Shown piece by piece: positions 24,956 to 37,696 of a stretch of 64,000 bases of DNA. The stretch covers positions 4,207,503 to 4,271,502 of the forward strand of contig NC_060974.1 in the NCBI RefSeq assembly GCF_910589235.1. Direction: 5' to 3'. Numbering within the stretch: the stretch's first letter is position 1; each line of letters starts with the position of its first letter. The DNA comes from Vespa crabro (taxonomy: Eukaryota; Arthropoda; Insecta; Hymenoptera; Vespidae). The notes beneath the pieces were generated by a model that did not search any database, was not told the DNA's origin, and was given only the letters and a program-made list of their open reading frames with translations. The position numbers and the translations under genes are program-made.

Positions 24956-25539
24956 TACTGGAAGAGTTGAACATAACGCGCAAAATCTATCCAAATAAGA
25001 TTCTTCCGCGTTAACTCAAGCGAATCTTATTCCATTTTATTCTTATTTAATAACTTTACAAACTACTTTCCCAAGGTCAACTTTAATTGCTCGAACATAA
25101 AATTAAATTTTTACATAAGCGGTATTTTAATTGTATAACACGGAAGGTTTAGTTAAGGGGGGAATAATTGATTTCATAGAAAATATCAGTTATCAATTAT
25201 ATCACCGTAAATAATTAATAATTATTTATAAGAAAAAGAAAAAAAAAAAAAAAGAAAACGAATCTTTATCAATATCGTATGAATAAAATATTATTATTTT
25301 GTTTAATATTAAGAACAATTAATATCCTAAGGATATTATTTATGGAAACGTACAATTATCGTATGGGAACAATTATTTCGCATCGATGAAAGAGAATTAA
25401 ACAAAAAGAAAAAAGAAAAAAAAAAAGGCAAAAGAAAGATAAAAATAAAAATCAGATCGGCAGGACTAGATATGAAGTTTTTATTTATATACCAATAATA
25501 ACTACCTTGATTTTTTGTTTTTTTTTTTTTTTTGTTTTT
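24956..25539. other. Intergenic DNA between tRNA-His and protease homologue 2
   Basis: AT-rich, with poly-A at 25235-25253 and 25405-25428 and a T/A tract at 25514-25540. It includes the minus-strand 3' UTR of the gene ending at 25540. No gene is seen. Confidence 0.6.
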
Positions 25540-27706
25540 TTAATATTGTACACCATAATTCGCGAGTTGTTGATCGATCCATTGTTTGTGCTGAGATACA
25601 CTGGCATAAACGGCAGGTATATTAGATTCGCCACAACCAATGCCCCAGGACACTATACCAGCCTATAATAAATAAATTAATTTTTTTCTATAATTCAACG
25701 AAGGTGTCCCTTTTTTTTTTTTATGTTACACACATAAAAAATTAATACCTGAATGAATTGTCCAGTTGCCGTTGGACAAATCAAAGGACCACCACCATCG
25801 CCACGGCAAGTGTCCTTATTGGGTTCACCGCCAGCGCAAATGAACGAGCCATGTAATAAAAAATATTGTCCCAAATTCGTCGTTCTTAAACGATTCTGAC
25901 AATCTGATCGTTCTACAATTGGTAGATCTACCTTTCTTAATTCCGCCTGATATTCACCATTTAAACCTTCACATTTAGATTTTAATTATAAATGGAAATA
26001 TATTTGAGATTAAATCGTACGAATATATTATTAATATTATTTAAAAGATAAAATTTTACCAAAAGCACTACTGCCCCAACCTGTTCCGAGACATCTAGTA
26101 CCGGATGAAAATGTCATTCCTTGTTGTGGAAGACATATTGGTATCACGTTTGTTGCATAATTCACTGTTGAATTTAATATCAATATAGCTACATCGTGAA
26201 ACAAACCGCCGCTATAATAAAGTGGATGAGGTATGATAGCTTTTATTCTTGCTTCTTGAATAGGCTCGCTGTTATTTTTCACGTTCCATTGTCCGAATCG
26301 GGCGATGAATACTCCGTTTTCTTGACTAAAAAAAAAAAGAAAAAAAAAAAAAAAGAAAGAGAGGAAGAAAAAGATAATAACAAAATTCCTATTACTTTTT
26401 ACGATTTACTTTTTGCAAATCATTTTACGCGTCAATTCTTTACAATCTAACTATACGAAGTAAAAATGATGAATATTATTGAAATTTCATAATACGTAAT
26501 ATGCATAAATATGCGAGTTATAATTTTACAATTTATTCATAAAGGACTAACTTACGATAAAATTGAATTTAACGTACTTCGTAACGCAATGTGCAGCAGT
26601 CAAGACAGCTCCATTGTTGATCATAGAACCACCACATCGATATAAATATTTACCATCGGGTTGTTTCACAAAAAGTGATACCATCCATGGAAATTCAGCG
26701 AAATAGGTCTTGCCTGATGATAATGGATAAGGTGTCGCTTAAAAAAAAATATATATATATACATATATATATAATTTACTAGAAAAAAATTAATTTACGT
26801 ATACGTATGCAATATGCAAGTATTTAAACAATATTAATGAAATAATGTTCCGATATTATACCAGGTGCATTAGCTGTACCACGAATACCGCATACTACTT
26901 GAATATCAAGAGAACCCATCGGATTATTAATAACAAGATCACGTGGTCCAGCAGGTATATTAGAGTACAGTTGATTTGATGCAATGATACCAGCTGGCCT
27001 ACAACAAACTTCATCGGCTGACGTACAAATGGTAAATCTTGGATCGATAATACCAGCTCCATCGATATTAATGACATTCCCTTGTGTACAGAGCCAACTT
27101 TTGACACAGTAACAAGCATTAGATGTCCCTGGGAATTTCATTTGTCCAAGGCCATTAATAATAACGGTTGTATCGACATTGGTAATGGGTCCATTACCTT
27201 GACATGAATTATTAATATTAAAACGATTAATTAATCAATCATACAAAAATATAAATGGATTCATACCGGATGACGGTATAACGAGATTAGCCCCATTAGT
27301 ACATTGCAATGTATTCCCGCAAATAATACAAATCTGTCCTTGGGGTTGTATGGTCGGTGTTATAATAGTTGGTACAATGTTAGATGTTAATTTGCAACAA
27401 ACCTGTCCTACACCTGGACAGAGAGATGTCTGTTGACGCGGAATAATAATACCTTCTCCTGATGTACCAATCACTACAATGTTTTGGGGATCACATTGCC
27501 AACTCCATACGCATATGCAATTAAGACCAGGTATTCCAGTAGGTAGGATAGGATAACCCGTTGGAAAGATTATTGGAGGAAGCGTAGATTGCATAGTTGT
27601 TACGGTCGTAGGTGGTGTTGTAGGAGGTGTTGTAGGTGTTGTAGGAGGGCTTGTAGGAGGTGTCGTAGGAACTGTCGTAGGAACTGTCGTAGGAGGTGGT
27701 TTAGTT

Positions 27707-27738
<32 letters not shown>

Positions 27739-28196
27739 TGTTGTTGTTGTTGGAGTGACAATAGGAGCTGCAGTGGTATTAGGTAATTTGCAACAAACTT
27801 CCAAATCCCCGGTACATCTTCGATACCTATTAAATATCGAATACACATTGATTTTTTTTTTTTTTCCCCAAATAATACAGATCCCATAAAATCTTACCTG
27901 ATATCTATATTTCCTGCTCCATCGGTTATGATGGTGGTATTAGGATCGCAAAGATAATAAGGTACACAAATGCAATCCGTAGTCGGTGGAGTACTAGCAA
28001 TTTTTTCTAACTTTTCTAATTTAAATTTGTGAAGATGAAAGAAGGAAGGTGAAATAAATTCGATCTTCGATCGATCCTCGATAAATTTAACGAAGGACGA
28101 TGTATTCACTGACGATGATCCTCTTGTTAATATTCCATCGATCGTTGTCGTCGATATTAACGCGATGATCATTAACGAAAAACAATGACGATACAT
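25540..28196 (-). CDS. Multi-CLIP serine protease homologue 2
   Basis: Seven exons on the minus strand: 27898-28196, 27267-27826, 26862-27197, 26578-26737, 26060-26325, 25749-25966 and 25540-25662 (1962 nt, 653 aa, in frame throughout). A signal peptide (about residues 1-21) is followed by CLIP 1 (about 75-112, CICVPYYLC ... CTGDLEVCC). Next are a Thr/Pro-rich linker (about 115-195, with ~16 consecutive Thr), CLIP 2 (about 203-244, CICVWSWQC ... CPGVGQVCC), a half CLIP (about 265-287, lacking its CC end) and CLIP 3 (about 315-352, CYCVKSWLC ... CTSADEVCC). The protease-like domain keeps His at about 447 (TAAHC) and Asp at about 495 (HDVAIL). It has G-D-G-G-G-P at about 596-601, so the catalytic Ser is Gly. 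It is probably a secreted non-catalytic cofactor or regulator in melanisation or clotting, as for multi-CLIP homologues elsewhere; that is inference. It is a tandem paralogue of the gene at 16820-19412. Confidence 0.92.
27697..27752 (-). repeat. Trinucleotide repeat encoding the poly-Thr linker
   Basis: GTA/GTT triplets on the + strand read as ACT/ACA-type Thr codons on the coding strand. Mixed codons suggest some stabilisation, but length polymorphism is likely. Confidence 0.8.
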
Positions 28197-28239
28197 GACA
28201 AATATATTCGGGTCGTCGTTTCTAGTCGACAGCTCAACT

Positions 28240-28267
28240 TCTATTGAACGATTTTATTTTTTTTATA
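28240..28267 (-). promoter_or_regulatory. Candidate TATA promoter of protease homologue 2
   Basis: Minus-strand CATATAAAAA (TATA core at 28261-28267) sits about 20-25 bp before a TTCAATAG initiator-like motif near 28240-28248, which is 45-50 bp upstream of the start codon at 28196. Spacing and position fit a short 5' UTR without an intron. Confidence 0.4.
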
Positions 28268-28950
28268 TGAGCACGAGTGTTTTATGTTGTCTATATACAT
28301 ATACATATATATATATATATATATATACATACAACGTACATAGACAGGATGTAGTAGTACTTTCCGGTTTATGGGAAATATCCAGATTCAGATACGAAGC
28401 TCTAACAGCGTTTGCTTTTGTTACAGGAGTGAATTACTGATCGAAAACGTAACGTGAACGAACAATAGACACTTACTGTCACGTATTTGCTATTTAAAAA
28501 GATAAAAAAGAAAAAAGGGAGGGGGGGGGAAAGAAGAGAAGAAATTACAAATTAAAAATGTATTATAAAATTCGAATAAACCGTATGGATCATTGGAATA
28601 ATCCATCGATATAGATTATAAATCGTCACGTTGATTATTCGAAAAGGAAGGATATATTAGGGTCAACTTGGCGTGACGAACGACGTTCTAATGTGTGACC
28701 TATTTTACTTAACACATATAAAAGGGAGCGCAGTTAATCTGTGTTGTAAGAAAAAATAAAAATAAAAATAAAAAAAAAAAAAAAGTGTAAAAACAGAATA
28801 GTTGAATTAATATTATCTCTTGATTGTTTTTTTTTCTTTCTTTTTTTTCTATTTTTTTTTTCTTTTTGTTTTTTTTACCAAACAATAATATTCATAATAC
28901 AAAATTCACACGTAAAAAACACTTAATTAAATATCGTAAAATTATACATC

Positions 28951-29016
<66 letters not shown>

Positions 29017-29511
29017 TAAATAGCAGTAATTATAATATATGTACCAAAAAGAGGTATTTATCATGGCGATATTGCAAAAAATGTTACATAATATAATAAC
29101 AAACAAATTGATTTCATTACTCTGGCAGCGGCATATAGGAACATTTGTAAAAGCAAAATTGAAAAATAAACAAAAAAAAAATAAACTCCCTATTCTTTTT
29201 CTGGCCCTTTTTGATTTTGCGAATCAAAAAAGAAAAAGAAAGGAAAGAGAAAGAAAAAAAAAATTTAATGCGCCTTTAGCACGAAATATGGGCCTATTTG
29301 GTTTTGATGTATATTTTGATATATACATAGATCAATACCATTAACTATTATATACATGAAAATCTATTAGAAGATGGTGATATTCTTTTCTTCTTCTGTA
29401 TATTTCTTTTCTTTTTTTTTTTTTTTTTCTTTTTCTTTTGACTTATAAAAATTATTATATTTGTACAATTCTATTAAATTCTACTATTGCGTAAAACAAG
29501 AGAACGCATAC

Positions 29512-29556
<45 letters not shown>

Positions 29557-30003
29557 CATACATACATATGTATATATGTATGTATATATATAATATGAAA
29601 ATTAAATGAACGAAACAAAAAATTAGATATTGCTCAAATAATAAGTAACAATATCATGACAATAATTTATATTAATCTCTTGTATGCTTTATATTTATAC
29701 ATTTATCATCTCTTGCTCTTCAATTCACGATTCAATTTATTTATTATATTTTAATACGTATATATATATATCACGATTTCAGTCAAACAGTAATCGATCA
29801 ACGAAAAATAGAGCAGGATGATATTAAATTTTGTGCAATTAATTAATTATATCTTATCATAGAACAATTATTTAAGACTTAATAGAACTTATAATATCTC
29901 TAATATGTAATATTATAATATATGAATAAGTAATAAAATATTTCTTTTTAATACTACTGTTTTTAAATACTACTCTGTGTATGTGTGTGTGTGTGTGCAA
30001 CTG

Positions 30004-30086
<83 letters not shown>

Positions 30087-30282
30087 TAGTCTTTGACAGG
30101 AAAAAAGTATCTTTGGAAAAACGTACAGCCAAATATAGTTTGAATAGTTAAACTCATTTACAAAATAATAGTTACAATAATATTATACTATTACAATATA
30201 TGTATTTGATTTTCAACAAAAAAAAAAAAAAAGAAAAAAAAACCATTGGAACACAAACTGTTATAAATACATATATATATAC

Positions 30283-30339
<57 letters not shown>

Positions 30340-30579
30340 CATACATAAGTATATAAGTATATATAAATGTTAAATAAAGATATAATATGAGAGCAATATG
30401 ATGATTTTACAGAACTAATAATGCAAATGAATAAAAAGAAAAATCATATTGAGATCATTTTACAAATCTAATAATACTTTTTGGAATACTATCATTAGAA
30501 TGAATGTTTATTTTATTGAAATAGAAATTCTTTGTTTTTCCCTTTTTTCCTTTTTCTTCTTCTTGTTTTCTTTTTTTTT

Positions 30580-30614
<35 letters not shown>

Positions 30615-31201
30615 TAACTACAATTATATCAATAATTACATAATCAGGCACATGAACGAATGACTTTAGTGAAACTAGAAATCTAATATATGATGTATCG
30701 ATCCCTTCTTTTTTTTTTTTTTTTAGAACTTTTGACAATCTAAGTTTTGCATAAATAGAAAAAAAAAAAAAAAGAAAAAAGAAATAATAAATTTTAACGT
30801 AACGCCATATTTAAAAATGTACGTCAATTTTATCATAGAAAATTGTTAATATTTCAAATCTACGACTAACTTCGTAATGGTCCATTATAAGATCGTGTCA
30901 GAAGTAGTTTTAAAAAACGAATAGGATCTTTTAATTATCTTTTAATTATCGTCACGATTATCGCCATCTTGACGAATCAAAAAAGAGATATTTTCTTATT
31001 CTTCTTCTTCTTCTTTTTTTTTTTTCATGTTTCTCTTTTCAATGCATGCTCTTCAAATTAGTAAGAATTGTGGCCAAGATTATTTAATAAAATAATATTC
31101 GTTAATGTTTATCCATATATATATATATATATCACTTTTCGTAATTAATAAAAAAAGAAAAGGTTCGAATTTCTGCATATGAAAAGATGTAATTATATCT
31201 A

Positions 31202-31260
<59 letters not shown>

Positions 31261-31383
31261 TATGTTAATATACATATATAAAATTATTGCAGCTTCATTC
31301 TCTCAGACTATTAACTAAATCTGTAAAAGAAACTTTTTTTCATTTCTTTTAATTAATTTAATTAATATATACATGTATGTAAG

Positions 31384-31427
<44 letters not shown>

Positions 31428-32219
31428 ATAAAAAGATTGTCGTTTCTTAAACTTTGCAGTCTTATCTATTTTCATTGAGAATTAATAATTTGATATCACT
31501 CGAAACCTTTTAAAGATAGATAATCTTTTTTTTTTTCTTTTCTTTTCTTTTCTTTTCTTTTTGTCGATTAGAGTCATTCGTTTAATATAGTGGAAAAGAG
31601 GAACAAAAAAAGAAAAAAATATATTAACCTATTAATAATATATAAGAATTGTTTAAAAGGCTTCACATAATATATTCTCAATGAAAGAATTCATTACTTA
31701 ACTCTTAAAAATATAATTAATATGCGCCATGATATTCATATTTGAAAAAAAAAAAAAAAAGAAAAAAAAAAGAAAAGATTTACAGAATTAATCATATATA
31801 GAGTAAGTACAAAAAAAACATTGCAAGTCTAAGTATTCTCATAATACAAAATCATACGTACTAGTTCGAGTTACGTATATATATGCCATATTAATTTTCG
31901 AACGATCTTTTATATTTTCAAAAATTGTCAGAAACAATTGTTGAAAAAAACAATTAATTGTTTAGCACAAAAATCAATGTAAATTCAATTCGAACGTTTA
32001 TCTAATTACCATTACCAGTTAGTTGTAATACATTGGTAATTTTTTTTTCTCTTTTATCTATACTTCCTGCCTTCCCTTCTTGTTTTCTTATTCAATAAGA
32101 TAGATCGCGGTTGAAAAAATTAATCTCGTCGATATATACGAAAATAAAAAAATAAAATATATATATATATATATATAAAAAAAAAAAAAAAGAAAGAAAA
32201 AAAAGAAAAGAAAATCAAT
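28268..32219. other. Intergenic DNA between protease homologue 2 and nanos
   Basis: No gene is supported. Long AAT repeats lie at 28951-29016 and 30008-30084, TA runs at 30296-30332, 31206-31245 and 31387-31420, poly-T at 30578-30612 and TTTTC at 31531-31560. The right end is expected to contain the nanos 3' UTR on the minus strand. The 101-codon + strand ORF at 29039-29344 is Lys/Arg low complexity and is not credible. Confidence 0.6.
28717..28750 (+). promoter_or_regulatory. Second TATA-like site, + strand
   Basis: TATAAAAGGG at 28717-28726 is followed by CAGTT at 28731 and TCTGTGTTG at 28739-28747. It is preceded by AGGGTCAACTTGG at 28660-28672. No ORF follows on the + strand. It may be a non-coding promoter or chance. 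Confidence 0.25.
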
Positions 32220-33145
32220 TCACTTCTGGCGTCGTTTACCTATTGAATTTCTTTGTAATTTTGGATCGTTCGTGGTTGAAATTGTCTCGAATGATGATTT
32301 TGATTGATAAGATCCTGAATTTTTGGATCTCATTGGACAATGGCTCACAGTATGCGCTGTATCTCCGGTAGCACCACAGATCGGACACGTATATGCCCTA
32401 TTAAAAAATAAAAATATTATTAGCATATGATTTAAATTCAATATAAAAATTTAACCTCAACACGATCGATATTATCATTATCGATAATATCGATTGAGTG
32501 TTCTCAAGTTTGAGAATTAAATCTATAAAGGATTTCTACGAAGGAAGAAAATAAAATTAAAACATTATATTATAAATATACAGATTAACATTAAATTTAA
32601 TTAAACAAAATTATACTCTATCGATATCTTTATCGATAATATTGCCGACTGAATAAAATCAAGTTAAAGGAAATATTTTAAAGCAACGCCACCTACCGAG
32701 AATCCCTATGAAACAAAAATACTAAAAACAAATGAAATCACGAAACTATCGACGAACTCTCGCATCTCGAAACTATCGAATAAAAGACATCGAAAGTATT
32801 TGTTTTCTTTCGTGCTATTGTAATAGAAATCCCCCCTCGAGTTTACTCTCTACAGAGGATAAACATACTAGACATATATATGTCCGTGAATAAATACGAC
32901 TTATCATTTCCTCGCCGCTTACCTTCAAAGCTGCATGCGTAGCGACGGCGGTGCCAGCGTCCAAAAAGTAGAAAACAAAAGACGAAAACTTTTACAAAGT
33001 TCAGAATTTTTCACAAGATAGAATACGAAGAAAAAAGTATATATATGTGTATGCATATATATATATATATATATATAGGTAACTATCAAAATTTTATAGA
33101 AAATTTCGTAATTAATTACATATACCATATTATCTTTGATCATTC

Positions 33146-33176
<31 letters not shown>

Positions 33177-34010
33177 CATCTTTTTCATTCAATAAAAATT
33201 ATTTATTTGATTATTTAATTAGGTTAAATGTTAAAGATTAATGTATATTATGTTAGTATATATTTGAAAAATTAAAAAATATTTTCACCTAAGAACGGGA
33301 CACTGCACACGGCCATCAGCATACTTGATCAAATGTTGCCGATAATATATTTCCTCAACGCCATTGTTTCTACAAAAGACGCATACGTTTGGTAATGGCT
33401 TTTTCGGCTTTTTTCGACGAATATTAGCTACAGGCTGTTGATAATCGTCGACATCCGGACAATATTCAAAATCCCGTCCATTGTGACGAAATTCTTCCAT
33501 CACGTCGTCCACTGTATTAACAAAACACATATACATATGTACATACATACATAAACACATTTTTATTATAGAATTACAATGTCATATTCGAATCGATAAT
33601 CAAACGAGCATATTTGTTTTTGATATTCTATCGTATTAATCTCTACGTAAATGTTCCTCTTTTAAAAACTAACCTCTCAAAAATTTATTTAACAAAATGT
33701 CAATGTTATATCCGGCCATGTTTTTCTTTTCTTTATTTCAACTAACCTCTCTAACCTCTCTTAAAATAATTAAATCTCGTATATCGTTAATAGTCATTTA
33801 AAAATTATCTTTATAAAAAAGACAAAAAAAAAGAGAGAGAGAGAGAGAGAAAGAAAAAAGAGATTCAATCTAATTTTACGACACTCGAAGGATATATTTA
33901 TTTTTTCTTTTCGTTCATTTCAAAAGAGGAGCTTTCGATTAGCAGAGAGGAGAGAAAGCGATATATGTATTGTTTGTTTTACCGAAGGCCATGATCGCAT
34001 ACGTAACTAC

Positions 34011-34045
<35 letters not shown>

Positions 34046-34325
34046 CGTATAGAGACGTACACTTTGAAAAGAAATAATCCCCTAACGTTCTCGAATCTTC
34101 ATGAGTACAGTATTGTGTTACAGATCTTGTAAACAAAGGGCGTTCAAACTTAAGAGAACGTCGTCGTATCTAAAGAGAGGAACGGAAAGCGTCAAAGTAT
34201 TTTCTCGTATATATATTTATTCGTTAAGATAGAGGAGAAAGAAAGAAAGTAGAATGGTGCGAAAAGAAAGAAAGGAACGAAGAAAAAAATCTTCAAAACA
34301 TTTCTCTCTCTCTCTCTCTCTTTCT

Positions 34326-34371
<46 letters not shown>

Positions 34372-36894
34372 AGAGAGAGAGAAAGAGATCGTAAACTTCT
34401 AGAACGATTTTAATAAACGTTTTGAAACATCGTAACGTTCAAGAAAATAAGTAAACAAAAAATGAAACAATAACGAAAGTACGATACATTTCAAAGTGAA
34501 ACGACATAACCTAATTTATCAAGCAGACAAAATATTTAATTTATTTCGTAGTGGATTCTACACGATAATTTTAATTATATTATATAATCATATTATTCTT
34601 TAGATTTAGATATTTAATTAAATGTACTATTATTTCTTTTTTTTTTTTCTTTTTATTTCGTTGATAATATCGATCGTTAGGATTAATATATTTTTCTTTA
34701 TGTGAAATTTATTTTGATAGATAGAAAAGATAAAATATCGATAAGGTTATGTTAACATTATATTATATCGAGATTATATGCGTAACATTAAAATAAATAT
34801 TTCCAAGTATTTAATTTATTAGTAAATAACTATTATTGATTGTATTTATTTCTATACGCCAAAATTTTCTGCGAAAATAATTATTCTTATGATTAGTATA
34901 ATTTCTGCGAAGTTATATATATATATATTTCTTTCTTGAGAAATAGAAACAAATCGTACATCGTGATCGAGGTTATGTGCAAAATTAATTTAAACATTTT
35001 TAAATATTTTTCTTATTATCAAATGATTACTATAGGAATTTTATTTATTACTAAATAATTTGTCATTCTTAATATATTTTATGACGGACAAAAAAAAAAA
35101 AAAGAAAAAAAAATATTAATAATACAATATATATTATATTAATAATATCAATAATATAAATCTTTGTAAGTGTGAAAAGATGATAAAAAGAAAAAAAAAA
35201 AGCAATTGTTTTTGAAACTTCCTTCAGTGAGAAATTAAGACGAGCTATTTTGAAATATTACGCTGGTCCGTTCGAAACTTCTGCGCAACGATATTAGAGA
35301 TATATTTATCTCTTTATTCATAAAATCGTAACCTTCATCAAGTACCTGTAAATTTCAAAAGGTTGGGTTTTTTCAGGTAAAACTAGGTAAAGGACCTTCC
35401 GTCCTTTCCTTTTTCTTTCTCTTTCCCCCCTCCCCTTCTCTCGACAAATTTTAGATTTTACAAAATCCTAGAATATATATGTAAGTATAGCTAAAAGTCT
35501 TGTCCTAAATTATACTCAAAAATATTTCTTCCCATAGAAATTGTTTTTCTCCTATTATTAGCTCGACGAACATTTTCATATAGATATTTTAAGTAATGAA
35601 AATTAATCAACACGTCGTGTATGATCTTAAATAACAACAAACAGCGTCTCTAATATTATTCAATTTAACATTTTTTATAGGTTAGGTTAGGTTAAATTAA
35701 AATATAACACGAACTAAGAAATGTAATTCCTCTAAGAATTATGCCATGCCAATATATAAAAAAGAAAAAGAAAAGGAAAAAGAAAAAAGGAAAAGAAAGA
35801 AAGAAAAAATCAGAAAGTCCACCGACAATGTTACGTTTCAACAAATTAAGTTAAAAGTATCAATTTACAAACAACGAAATATGCTTACGTATGTATGACA
35901 TGAAAAAAAAAAGTCGACGTCTGCGATTTTTTTTTTCTTCTTTTTTCTTTTTCAAAGTCTTGAAAAGTTCTATTAGACATATATCGTACGTGTTAAAAAG
36001 AAAACCAATAAAAGAATATCTTTAAAAAGATCTTTCGAGAAAATTAAATACTTCTTTGCTTTTACGTTTTTTTTCTTGCTTTTTTTTTTTTTTAGGTTAG
36101 ATTATAATAACTAACGATAAGAAAAAAGTTTGCTAACGATAAAATGGGAATGAAGAAGATAGTATTACGAACGTTTATACGATTTTCTTTCGTTGTACGT
36201 TACCGAGAAATACCTCCTTTTTATACGGAAAGAAGGGGAGGGGGAGAATGAAAAAAAAAAGAACTTTTAACAAGCGTAAACAACGCGTTAAAAACTTCGT
36301 AGCCTTTTTTTTCAGAACTAATTCTCTTGAAAATACTGCCTCTCTCTCCCTCTCTCTTTCTCTTTCTTTTATGAGTGCACGACTGTATAATATATATACC
36401 AAACCTGATATATGTATCTCGAATGATCGTTGCGAGAGTTAATTTGTTTACAAACGATCGAAGGTTGATTAGCTGACTAAGATAAGATAAACACAACACA
36501 CGTACACACAAAAATGTACACGGGCACATAGACACATCTTTATACTGAAATTGAAAGAACGGTAAACCCTTCGAGAATAGATTTCAAACGATGTAATGAA
36601 TGGCCGATCGATCAATCGATCGATATTACCATTCGATAATTTAAAAAAAAAAAAAATAATAAAAATAAAATAAAAAAGAAATAAAATAAAAGGAAGAGAA
36701 AAAAGAATCGAAACCAACTTCGTTATCGATCGTGAATCAATTGACACGTTAAAAAAAAGAAAAAAAAAAACAAGCAAACAAAAAGAAAAAGAAAAGAGAG
36801 AAGAAAAAAAGTGAGGTTATAAATTACGCCTAATCGCATATTACGCTAATCCTAACGTGACAAACAAATGACGACGACGTTGAGACAAATTACG

Positions 36895-36953
<59 letters not shown>

Positions 36954-37640
36954 GAATAGAAAGAAATAATACTGCGTGCATCATCGAACATCACTTTCAT
37001 AATTACGTATACTTGGACAGAGATAGAATTAGATATATAGAGAGGGGGGAGGAGAGAGAGAGAGAGAGATAGAAGAATCAAATGAGAACGTGAACAAAAA
37101 AAAAAGAGAAAAGAAAAAAAGAAACAGGCAAAAAGAAATCGGGAAAAATTCGTGGAATCATTTTTTACTTTCTTCACAAGTCAGTCAATTATTCAAAGGA
37201 CGTAATAAGAGAAGGTGTCAATAGTGTACGATAATCAATTGTTTAGCGTGCAACGATATATCAAGTATACGTCATCGATAAAGCGCGATTAACTTCACGT
37301 TATTTCTCTCTCTGTCTCTCTCTCTCCCATATTTTTCTTTTCTTTTTTCCTTATCTCTATTAACTTTTTAATGCATTTCGACTAACATACATATATACGT
37401 ATAAAACCAACATGACCACAAAAGATATGTGTGTGTATATATATTTCTCTCTCTCTCTCTCTCTCATATAAGGCACAACAATATCAAGTTAGACATAGTG
37501 AGGTGAGTGAAGTTAGAGCGTAATAAGAAACGAGATAAAAGTCTTCGCACGAAAGGAATTTGCTGTTGGGCGTACTTGATCCTTCTCTTCAGTCAGGCAA
37601 GCGGATTCAAAAGAGAAAGATTTTTCTCTCTCACTCTCCT

Positions 37641-37696
<56 letters not shown>

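Noticed and set aside
24753..24983. Minus-strand ORF over the tRNA
   Set aside because: It reads through the tRNA-His gene; the cloverleaf explains the sequence.
27589..27786. Cys/Arg/Ser-rich + strand ORF
   Set aside because: It is the antisense shadow of the Thr-rich linker of protease homologue 2.
29039..29344. 101-codon + strand ORF
   Set aside because: Half is Lys/Arg from poly-purine DNA, with no similarity recognised and no promoter or splice support.
30452..30475. TGAGATCATTTT resembling the bantam microRNA
   Set aside because: Only about 12 nt match and the flanks do not fold into a bantam-like hairpin.
35681..35696. TTAGG repeats, as in insect telomeres
   Set aside because: Only about three units in an intron, too short to call an interstitial telomere.
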